From positions 1 to 21,394 of IMG/VR virus record IMGVR_UViG_3300013094_000329: a stretch of 21,394 bases of DNA. One strand, written 5' to 3'. The notes under the pieces are model-generated. The model had not been told where the DNA came from. It was given only the letters and a program-made list of their open reading frames with translations, and did no database searches. The position numbers and the translations under genes were made by a program. Positions 8,631 to 13,354 of this stretch are shown here, piece by piece. The stretch's first letter is position 1, and every line of letters begins with the position of its first letter. This DNA is from a virus.

Positions 8631-8732
8631 TAGTAAAACTGGACGAACTGCGATCTGCCACGATTTATTAGGGCCCTTTTTTGGCAGGGCGAGTTATGGA
8701 AAATTTTTTATATATTTAAATTAGGGGCGATG

Positions 8733-8747
8733 TAACTTGACATATAA
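8733..8747 (-). repeat. 15-base element TTATATGTCAAGTTA shared with plus-strand promoters
   Basis: On the minus strand this reads TTATATGTCAAGTTA, identical to the first 15 bases of the promoter repeats at 10690 and 12304. Here it is not followed by the TATACT box present in those two copies. It lies about 105 bases upstream of the head operon -10 box, oriented toward that operon. Confidence 0.7.
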
Positions 8748-8860
8748 GGGGGTGGGTTTTGAAAATGAAGTGGTTATTTGTGCTCAGCTAAGGGTACGGG
8801 GCACGCGGAGAGGCTCATTTCAAAAAAGGGGGGTGGGGGCAGGGCGTGTACATGGGATAC

Positions 8861-8889
8861 TGGACATTACCCCACATATGGGGTAATAT
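8861..8889 (+). promoter_or_regulatory. Promoter with embedded operator dyad, upstream of 53-aa gene
   Basis: TGGACA (8861-8866, five of six to the -35 consensus) and TAATAT (8884-8889) are separated by 17 bases. The spacer holds the inverted repeat TACCCC-ACATAT-GGGGTA (8868-8885), whose right arm reaches into the -10 box. A repressor bound there would block polymerase. The same architecture recurs at 9264-9292, with one arm mismatch. Initiation would be near 8896, giving a leader of about 42 bases. Confidence 0.6.
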
Positions 8890-8937
8890 TACCTTAATGC
8901 AAAGCAATAGTGCAATGCAGATTATGAAAGGTACATC

Positions 8938-9099
8938 ATGTACAAAGTAACTATTCAGTGGGGCGATACAGTGTTTACTCATGTCACATATACAAAGCGT
9001 GAGGCTTATGAATATCTCCATTCATATCCTAAGCGTGATGTCTTCGGTGTTATCTATAACATCTTCGGTCAGCGCCTAGCAGTCCGCTACTATCGTTAA
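8938..9099 (+). CDS. Small protein of unknown function (53 aa)
   Basis: A 53-residue basic protein starting MYKVTIQWGDTVFTHVTYTK, with a middle of REAYEYLHSYPKRDVFGVIY and an end at QRLAVRYYR. It is rich in Tyr, Arg and beta-branched residues, with no cysteine, signal peptide or membrane segment. AAAGG lies about six bases before the ATG. It is a monocistronic unit: an operator-bearing promoter upstream and a hairpin plus intrinsic terminator directly after the stop. Being the first gene of the plus strand with its own controlled promoter, it could be an early regulatory or host-takeover protein, but the sequence shows no known family. Confidence 0.7.
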   Translation: MYKVTIQWGDTVFTHVTYTKREAYEYLHSYPKRDVFGVIYNIFGQRLAVRYYR

Positions 9100-9106
9100 T
9101 CAACCC

Positions 9107-9123
9107 GAGGGGCTTTGCCCCTC
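9107..9123 (+). other. Perfect hairpin after the 53-aa gene
   Basis: GAGGGGC, loop TTT, GCCCCTC: a seven-pair GC-rich stem seven bases after the stop codon. No T-run follows it, so it may stabilise the 3' end or help the terminator immediately downstream. Confidence 0.7.
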
Positions 9124-9128
9124 AGAGC

Positions 9129-9160
9129 AAAGGAGGACGCACAGCGTTCTCCTTTTTTTT
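9129..9160 (+). terminator. Intrinsic terminator of the 53-aa gene
   Basis: AAAGGAGGACGC, loop ACA, GCGTTCTCCTTT form a 12-pair stem with one G-T pair, followed by eight T residues (9153-9160). A clear rho-independent terminator that isolates the 53-aa gene from the next unit. Confidence 0.9.
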
Positions 9161-9170
9161 GTGCTTACAC

Positions 9171-9202
9171 ATTTGATACCAGTTATTGTGGTCGTGCGCG
9201 TG
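9171..9202 (+). repeat. 32-base repeat element, copy 1
   Basis: ATTTGATACCAGTTATTGTG followed by GTCGTGCGCGTG. It recurs at 10048-10080 with one inserted T and one changed base. Both copies lie about 10 bases after an intrinsic terminator, and AGTTAT in each is exactly 62 bases upstream of the 18-base palindrome. A shorter related stretch (GGTTATTTGTGCTC) is at 8772-8785. Confidence 0.75.
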
Positions 9203-9242
9203 TTGTGCGATCGCGTGTACGTGAGTGTTTTCTTATTTAGTG

Positions 9243-9260
9243 TTCCACGTGTACATGGAA
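9243..9260 (+). repeat. 18-base palindrome TTCCACG-N4-CGTGGAA family, copy 1
   Basis: TTCCACGTGTACATGGAA, with one arm mismatch to the family. It lies three bases before the -35 box of the promoter at 9264. The right half also appears at 8845-8857 before the twin promoter. Confidence 0.75.
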
Positions 9261-9263
9261 TAT

Positions 9264-9292
9264 TGGACAATACCCTAAATATGGGGTATTAT
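9264..9292 (+). promoter_or_regulatory. Promoter with embedded operator dyad, upstream of 212-aa gene
   Basis: TGGACA (9264-9269), 17-base spacer, TATTAT (9287-9292, five of six to consensus). The spacer contains TACCCT-AAATAT-GGGGTA (9271-9288), the same dyad as at 8868 with one arm mismatch. Initiation would be near 9299, leaving a leader of about 50 bases before the ATG at 9350. Two promoters with the same dyad imply a common repressor or activator. Confidence 0.6.
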
Positions 9293-9349
9293 TCAACTGT
9301 CAACGCAATAATGCGTTGATATTTTTCAACTTTCTAGGAGATAGCTATC

Positions 9350-9988
9350 ATGGTTACAAAAAAATCGGTTTTCGTTTCCGTTTCCCCAATTACATCTTTA
9401 AAAGATGGTGCGTATCAACAAGCTACTGCACATTCTAAGATTAGAGATTTTGCATCATACGCAATAGACAATATTGCGGGTTTTCCTGAGTCAATTGGGG
9501 ATGACGCAAGAGCGGATTTAAATGCGGGTTATCAATTGAAATTTTCAGAGAATAATCCCGCAAAATCTTATTCAGTTATTAACTCGCACTACGTTACACG
9601 TACTGCAGAGCACGACGACAAAATAGAAAAGATTGAATTATCTGTTGCGTACGTAATGAGTTTTACGTCTCAGGAATTTGGTAAACTCAAAAACGATAAC
9701 CCTGAATTGCATGGGTTAGTTAAGAGTTTAAGAGATTCAGTAGGCACGTATTGCAGTAATCGACGTCTTGATTTAATCCGCATGGGTAAAACTATAATAG
9801 CGGAAAGAGAAGGAAAGACTAAAACTCGCACTGCTAATAAAGATTTTGATGAGTCTATAACTGCATTATTTGAATCTCTTGATACTAAATTAAAATCCGC
9901 AAAATCAAGAGGAGATGTTACTGCGGATGAGACAAGGTTTAAAAAGGCAAAAATAGCTTTCCTTGCAATTTGGCGCCCCAATGCTTAA
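9350..9988 (+). CDS. Conserved phage protein of unknown function (212 aa)
   Basis: A 212-residue protein. It starts MVTKKSVFVSVSPITSLKDG, has a central stretch with SHYVTRTAEHDDKIEKIELS, and a long basic, helical C-terminal half (RRLDLIRMGKTIIAEREGKT, ADETRFKKAKIAFLAIW). It has no membrane segment, no Walker motif and no clear helix-turn-helix. AGGAGAT lies before the ATG. It has its own operator-bearing promoter and its own terminator, and sits next to the repeat array at 10142-10646. A DNA-binding or replication-linked role at that array is conceivable from position and from the basic C-terminus, but this is inference. I do not recognise the family. Confidence 0.8.
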   Translation: MVTKKSVFVSVSPITSLKDGAYQQATAHSKIRDFASYAIDNIAGFPESIGDDARADLNAGYQLKFSENNPAKSYSVINSHYVTRTAEHDDKIEKIELSVAYVMSFTSQEFGKLKNDNPELHGLVKSLRDSVGTYCSNRRLDLIRMGKTIIAEREGKTKTRTANKDFDESITALFESLDTKLKSAKSRGDVTADETRFKKAKIAFLAIWRPNA

Positions 9989-10003
9989 TTAGCATTATCT
10001 AGA

Positions 10004-10037
10004 AACCTCCTAGTCGAAAGGCTAGGAGGTTTTTTTT
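10004..10037 (+). terminator. Intrinsic terminator of the 212-aa gene
   Basis: AACCTCCTAG pairs perfectly with CTAGGAGGTT, extended inward by T-G and C-G pairs around a GAAA tetraloop (10016-10019), and followed by eight T residues. It begins 16 bases after the stop codon. Confidence 0.93.
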
Positions 10038-10047
10038 CGTCCCGACT

Positions 10048-10080
10048 ATTTGATACCAGTTATTTGTGGTCGCGCGCGTG
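10048..10080 (+). repeat. 32-base repeat element, copy 2
   Basis: ATTTGATACCAGTTATTTGT followed by GGTCGCGCGCGTG. It nearly matches 9171-9202 and is placed the same way: just after a terminator, with AGTTAT 62 bases before the palindrome at 10120. Confidence 0.75.
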
Positions 10081-10119
10081 ATTGCGTGGATGCGTGGTTA
10101 AAAAGAGTCTTAATTAGCT

Positions 10120-10137
10120 TTCCACGCACACGTGGAA
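10120..10137 (+). repeat. 18-base palindrome, copy 2
   Basis: TTCCACG-CACA-CGTGGAA with perfect arms; one extra T-A pair on each side makes the arms eight bases (10119-10138). No gene follows it directly; it borders the TTGTTCTA array. Confidence 0.85.
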
Positions 10138-10346
10138 AATCTTGTTCTATTTCGTAAAACGTAGAACAAAACCATGTTTGCATCATCTACCATTCTCAGA
10201 ACTGATAGAAAATAGTTTGTTCTATTTTTAAAAAGTAGAACAAGACCTACGTATGGGGATTTGTTCTATTCTGTGTTCTCAGTTGTGCCTAATTTTTAAT
10301 CAGCGTAGAACAAGAAAACCCAGTATCCATGCGGGTTGCGGAGGTT

Positions 10347-10494
10347 TTGTTCTAATGTTCTACGTTTTTCGACAATGAGTGTCCAAAAATACGAAAAAAC
10401 TCTGTTCGCAAGACTTGTTTTGCCGATGCAAGACTTTAGCAAAAAACATCAAAAATAGGAGCGTCCTCTCGAAAATCGTAGAACATTAGAACAA
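10347..10494. repeat. 26-base inverted repeat flanking a 96-base core
   Basis: The arm at 10347-10372 starts TTGTTCTAATGTTCTACG and the arm at 10469-10494 is its complement with one mismatch in 26. Each arm holds two tandem copies of the array site. The core between them carries two GCAAGACTT direct repeats (10408 and 10428). Confidence 0.8.
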
Positions 10495-10496
10495 GA

Positions 10497-10545
10497 ATAT
10501 ATTATATATAGTACTTATTATATTAATATTAATACTTCCTCTTAC
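10497..10545. other. AT-rich tract beside the repeat array
   Basis: Nearly pure A and T (ATATTATATATAG, then TTATTATATTAATATTAATA), directly after the right arm of the inverted repeat. This is a candidate DNA unwinding element if the region is an origin. Confidence 0.5.
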
Positions 10546-10689
10546 AGAAACTAATACCTCAAAGCAAAAAGTAATACCTAACCATGTTCTAAAAATCTTG
10601 TTCTATTAGAACAAAAATCGGAACACCAAGAACAAACTCAGAACATCACATCTGCCCCACTATTTAAAAAAGTTATACAACAACCGAGT

Positions 10690-10728
10690 TTATATGTCAA
10701 GTTATGTTATACTTATACCTGAGTCGCA
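10690..10728 (+). promoter_or_regulatory. Promoter repeat copy 1 (extended -10), upstream of the 84-aa gene operon
   Basis: A 39-base segment that matches 12304-12342 at 37 positions. It begins TTATATGTCAAGTTATG and contains TGTTATACT (10705-10713), an extended -10 box, then ends with AGTCGCA. No good -35 lies upstream (CGAGTT). Initiation would be near 10720. The palindrome at 10758 starts exactly 50 bases after TATACT. Confidence 0.65.
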
Positions 10729-10757
10729 ATGAGTCTTCAATGCGTTCTCATTTAGCT

Positions 10758-10775
10758 TTCCACGTACACGTGGAA
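10758..10775 (+). repeat. 18-base palindrome, copy 3
   Basis: TTCCACG-TACA-CGTGGAA with perfect arms (eight bases each counting the flanking T and A). It would lie in the untranslated leader of the 10690 promoter, 31 bases before the ATG at 10807. It could act as a DNA operator or as an RNA hairpin. Confidence 0.85.
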
Positions 10776-10806
10776 AATCTCATCAATATCAACTGGAGTC
10801 AGCATC

Positions 10807-11061
10807 ATGCAAAGAACCGATCAAATCATTCAGCTACACCTATACGATGCAAATCGTAATGACAAACACTATTACATGGTCAACACGTGTGACCCCGATG
10901 TACAGACCGATGAGTATTCAGACATCGACGATGACCTTGCGGGTTTGACCATTCACTATGAGGAGGAGTACTTCTCAACCAACACCTACATGACCGAGGA
11001 AGATGAGATACAAGAATGTCTACTCATCGAACTTGAGTGTCAACTCATTGCCAACAACTAA
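10807..11061 (+). CDS. Small acidic protein of unknown function (84 aa)
   Basis: An 84-residue, strongly acidic protein. The N-terminus MQRTDQIIQLHLYDANRNDK is followed by a run of Asp and Glu (DEYSDIDDDLAG, YEEEYFSTN, TEEDEIQECLLIELE). It has no membrane segment and no known motif. The very acidic surface recalls phage DNA mimics and host-takeover proteins, but that is speculation. GGAG precedes the ATG. It is the first gene of a five-gene run driven by the promoter at 10690. Confidence 0.7.
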   Translation: MQRTDQIIQLHLYDANRNDKHYYMVNTCDPDVQTDEYSDIDDDLAGLTIHYEEEYFSTNTYMTEEDEIQECLLIELECQLIANN

Positions 11062-11077
11062 CAACTAGGAGATTATT

Positions 11078-11386
11078 ATGGGACGTATGAAAGATGTACA
11101 CATTGACTTTATGGATGAGCATGGCTATGAGCCTACCAATGAAGATATTTTTAAGCGATACATGGTCAAAGCCATAGGGATGTCCGCACCACATTGTCGC
11201 AACTGCGATGAAGAGTATTCCATCGAGAGGTGGAAGCTTGGTTACAAGTGGTGCATGGACTGCGGTGAGTATTTCGTATCACAGACAAAGCGCACAATCG
11301 TGCCCATGCACAAATCCAATTATGTTCTCATCACCGATCTCAACGATCTCAAAGGTATCAACAACAAAGGAGGTAACGTCAAATGA
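11078..11386 (+). CDS. Zinc-ribbon-like small protein (102 aa)
   Basis: A 102-residue protein with two CxxC pairs: CRNC near residue 40 and CMDC near residue 59, separated by EEYSIERWKLGYKW. This is a plausible zinc ribbon. The region before it (MKDVHIDFMDEHGYEPTNED) is acidic; the tail is basic. AGGAG lies upstream of the ATG, 16 bases after the preceding stop. Zinc ribbons of this size often bind nucleic acid or protein. No family is recognised. Its stop overlaps the next start (ATGA). Confidence 0.75.
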   Translation: MGRMKDVHIDFMDEHGYEPTNEDIFKRYMVKAIGMSAPHCRNCDEEYSIERWKLGYKWCMDCGEYFVSQTKRTIVPMHKSNYVLITDLNDLKGINNKGGNVK

Positions 11387-11565
11387 TTGCTTTAAAGCTA
11401 AAAGTTAAAGACCAATATGGTCAAAGAGTTTTCTATCCCATGTGTGTAGTGAGCGATATCTTCGCACAGATGCTAGGCACAAAGACATTGACAGTAAGGG
11501 CTATCAACCACATCAAAGCATTGGGTTATGGCATTGAATTCATACACGACGAGGTGACACTATGA
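11383..11565 (+). CDS. Small protein of unknown function (60 aa)
   Basis: A 60-residue protein, MIALKLKVKDQYGQRVFYPM at the start, then VVSDIFAQMLGTKTLTVRAI and a short acidic end. It looks like a small alpha/beta domain. It overlaps the previous stop by four bases (ATGA) and has a strong AAAGGAGG upstream. The next gene starts in its own stop. No motif is recognised; the overlaps on both sides and good ribosome binding site make it a real gene. Confidence 0.7.
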   Translation: MIALKLKVKDQYGQRVFYPMCVVSDIFAQMLGTKTLTVRAINHIKALGYGIEFIHDEVTL

Positions 11566-11813
11566 CACAGAATAACTTTTCACTAGACGATGGAGACGAA
11601 GCTTTCATCATCAACTTACTTTTAGATCAGGGTCGGATGCTCGACTTAGATACCAAGATGGCAGACATGAGAGGACTCATGATGCTATCTAAAAAGTATG
11701 GGGCTGAGTACTTAGCTGAGGCAATACATCGTATCCATTCAGATATGAAAATCATTAACGAAGCGTTGTACGGCACAGATTCTATTGGATGCGAGTTCGA
11801 CCCCAAGCTATGA
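11562..11813 (+). CDS. Small helical protein of unknown function (83 aa)
   Basis: An 83-residue acidic helical protein: DEAFIINLLLDQGRMLDLDT, then MADMRGLMMLSKKYGAEYLA and an EAIHRIHSDMKIINEAL helix. It has no membrane segment. It starts in the stop of the 60-residue gene (ATGA overlap). Another ATGA overlap at its own stop would allow the next gene to start at 11810. Nothing identifies its function. Confidence 0.7.
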   Translation: MTQNNFSLDDGDEAFIINLLLDQGRMLDLDTKMADMRGLMMLSKKYGAEYLAEAIHRIHSDMKIINEALYGTDSIGCEFDPKL

Positions 11814-11860
11814 AAACCGATTTCACTAAAAACTACAGAATTAGATACAAGGAGAAAGAT

Positions 11861-12259
11861 ATGGGATACAGATCAGATGTAGCGTACACAATACGCTTTA
11901 ACCACGAGGACGACACAGTAGTCGACCATTCGTTCTATACATTCTTAGCTGAGGCAAAGTCTAAACCTGAATACGCTCTTGCTCTCTACGATAAGGACTT
12001 AGAGATCGACGAGGTGCGTTGTCGCATTAACTTCTCGGCAAACGATGTGAAATGGTACGAGGGTTATCCTGATGTCGATTCACATACAAAACTCTTAGAC
12101 CTTGCAAGAGACTGGGCAGACAACGAGGCGAACCCTAGCATTGGTTATATGTTCATGAGGGTCGGTGAAGAACCCGCTGATATTGAGCACTTAAATGGTG
12201 GTGCGTATGACTGGGACTGGATGCAAGTCAGTCGGCAAATCGTAACGGACTGGAACTAA
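11861..12259 (+). CDS. Conserved phage protein of the MGYRSDV type, unknown function (132 aa)
   Basis: I start at 11861 because AAGGAG lies about eight bases upstream and the protein then begins MGYRSDVAYTIRF, an opening I recall from small conserved proteins of many phages. Longer starts exist at 11810 (ATGA overlap with the previous stop) and 11789. Other recurring features are INFSANDVKWYEGYPDVD near residue 63 and a FMRVGEEPADIEHLNGG segment near residue 100. The protein is acidic and has several Trp and Tyr. No catalytic motif is seen. It ends the five-gene run; the next gene has its own promoter. Confidence 0.8.
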   Translation: MGYRSDVAYTIRFNHEDDTVVDHSFYTFLAEAKSKPEYALALYDKDLEIDEVRCRINFSANDVKWYEGYPDVDSHTKLLDLARDWADNEANPSIGYMFMRVGEEPADIEHLNGGAYDWDWMQVSRQIVTDWN

Positions 12260-12303
12260 ATAACTGGCATCTTTCGCATAAAAAAGTTGTGTAAATGCTT
12301 GTG

Positions 12304-12342
12304 TTATATGTCAAGTTATGTTATACTTATAACTCAGTCGCA
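12304..12342 (+). promoter_or_regulatory. Promoter repeat copy 2 (extended -10), upstream of the MoxR/VWA cassette
   Basis: Identical to 10690-10717 over 28 bases, then CT-N-AGTCGCA. TATACT lies at 12322-12327 preceded by TG one base earlier (extended -10). A weak -35, TTGTGT, is 17 bases upstream. Initiation would be near 12334. The palindrome at 12372 starts exactly 50 bases after TATACT, the same distance as in copy 1. Confidence 0.65.
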
Positions 12343-12371
12343 GAATGTTTTCAGTTAGTTGTTAGTTATCG

Positions 12372-12389
12372 TTCCACGTTAACGTGGAA
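12372..12389 (+). repeat. 18-base palindrome, copy 4
   Basis: TTCCACGTTAACGTGGAA, a perfect palindrome over all 18 bases. It ends 24 bases before the ATG at 12414, in the predicted leader. Confidence 0.88.
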
Positions 12390-12413
12390 TTCTTTTAAAT
12401 CAAAGGAGATAGT

Positions 12414-13328
12414 ATGTTAGAGAAACCAAGTCATCTTATATCGTTAGCATCTAGCGGGTTCTTAGTGTCACTCGATGTCAACGTGTGGTCAGCAACCAAG
12501 CAAGACCGAGGCATCAGCAATGAGGTTACTACGGCAAAGCATGCAGATAAAAATGCCGGCAAGTACGTTAAGAATCTACTAGCAGATCACCCAAGGCACA
12601 AAGCGATTGTGAATTATCGTCAGACGATTTACAACTGGCTGAAACGTAGGACTTATCGGTGGAACAATGCACAGGACTACTTGCCGTCAATTGATATGCC
12701 CAAGTTCAAACAAGAGTACAACGAGCATGAGACCGAGTTCTTCAGACTACGTGACGAGTTCATCATCCACTATGATTCTATTGTCTCAGACATGGCGTTC
12801 AAGCAAGGCGATATGTTCAACCGAGATGACTATCCCAGTAAAGACGATCTCACGCATAGGTTCAACGTTGAATTGTTCGTCGCAGATGTGCCGATGAATG
12901 ATTTCAGATGCGCCATAGCAAATGACATCGCTGATGAGTTGTTCAACACATACAGTAAGCAGACTGAGAAAATCATTTCTACCATTATGACTGAGCAACA
13001 AAGTCGGTTCGTGGAGGTCATGAAGTCAATCAGTCATTGTTGCGGTGTCGATGAAATCGGTGTCGATGACAACACAGGTGAGACCAAGACAAAGCGTAGG
13101 AAGATATACGACACAACAATTATCAAAGCCAAGGAGATGTGCGAGACGTTCAAAGACTTCAATCTTAGTGGCAGTAAGGAACTAGAAGATGCAAGGGCAT
13201 CGCTAGAGAAAGCATTGGATGGTGTAGACGCTGAGACTATTCGTGAGTCAGATGCGGTGCGTCATGCAGTAAAGGAGGATGTCGATGGCATCCTGAGTAA
13301 ATTCAGTTCGTTCAGTATGTTTCAGTAA
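12414..13328 (+). CDS. MoxR/VWA-cassette partner protein (304 aa), possibly DUF3150-like
   Basis: A 304-residue mostly helical protein just before the AAA+ ATPase gene. It opens with LISLASSGFLVSLDVNVWSA, then a TKQDRGISNEVT loop, then long charged helices (HKAIVNYRQTIYNWLKRRTY; ETEFFRLRDEFIIHY), an HCCGVD pair near residue 204, and Glu/Lys-rich helices at the C-terminus. No enzyme motif is seen. The SLDVNVWSATKQD opening and its place next to a MoxR-type ATPase recall DUF3150 proteins; this is from memory and weak. It is the first gene after the promoter at 12304 and has AAAGGAG before the ATG. A substrate adaptor or target of the ATPase is possible. Confidence 0.78.
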   Translation: MLEKPSHLISLASSGFLVSLDVNVWSATKQDRGISNEVTTAKHADKNAGKYVKNLLADHPRHKAIVNYRQTIYNWLKRRTYRWNNAQDYLPSIDMPKFKQEYNEHETEFFRLRDEFIIHYDSIVSDMAFKQGDMFNRDDYPSKDDLTHRFNVELFVADVPMNDFRCAIANDIADELFNTYSKQTEKIISTIMTEQQSRFVEVMKSISHCCGVDEIGVDDNTGETKTKRRKIYDTTIIKAKEMCETFKDFNLSGSKELEDARASLEKALDGVDAETIRESDAVRHAVKEDVDGILSKFSSFSMFQ

Positions 13329-13354
13329 TTATTAGTTTAACAAAGGAAAAAATC

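Larger units (their letters stand above)
8594..8937. other. Divergent control region between head operon and plus-strand genes
   Basis: A 344-base stretch without a gene. It carries the probable minus-strand promoter of the head operon (8625-8630), a copy of the 15-base element shared with the plus-strand promoters (8733-8747, minus strand), two G-rich runs (8747-8757 and 8828-8845), and the operator-bearing plus-strand promoter (8861-8889). A minus-strand open frame crossing 8815-9021 is not credible as a gene. Confidence 0.7.
10142..10646. repeat. TTGTTCTA / TAGAACAA repeat array (candidate origin or operator array)
   Basis: Exact TTGTTCTA occurs at 10142, 10217, 10261, 10347 and 10598; exact TAGAACAA at 10162, 10236, 10306, 10487 and 10607. 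Variants ATGTTCTA (10355, 10584) and TAGAACAT (10479), and weaker copies at 10628 and 10639, add to it. Opposed copies form inverted pairs with starts about 20 bases apart (10142/10162 and 10217/10236) and a 17-base palindrome at 10598-10614. Many copies of a short site in a gene-free region with an AT-rich tract resemble iterons of a replication origin, but a cooperative repressor array would look alike. Confidence 0.75.
9989..10806. other. 818-base gene-free region: terminator, repeats, candidate origin, promoter
   Basis: No credible gene is present here. In order it holds the terminator at 10004, the second 32-base repeat at 10048, the 18-base palindrome at 10120, the TTGTTCTA array (10142-10646) with a 26-base inverted repeat, an AT-rich tract (about 10497-10545), the promoter repeat at 10690 and another palindrome at 10758. 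Confidence 0.8.

Noticed and set aside
8815-9021. Minus-strand open frame of 68 codons
   Set aside because: It crosses the plus-strand promoter at 8861 and the 53-aa gene, has no ribosome binding site, and its composition (many Cys, Ile, Pro) reflects the opposite strand.
9670-9981. Minus-strand frame opposite the 212-aa gene
   Set aside because: The plus-strand gene has a promoter, binding site and terminator; the antisense frame has none.
10142-10646. CRISPR array
   Set aside because: The repeated unit is only eight bases, occurs in both orientations and at irregular spacing, with no uniform spacers and no cas genes.
10690-10806. Phage attachment site
   Set aside because: The repeated 39-base segments look like promoters at the start of operons, and no integrase gene is present in this window.
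11789-11860. Longer N-terminus for the MGYRSDV-type gene
   Set aside because: The ATG at 11861 has the strong AAGGAG site and begins the recognisable family opening; the added residues look like non-conserved leader.
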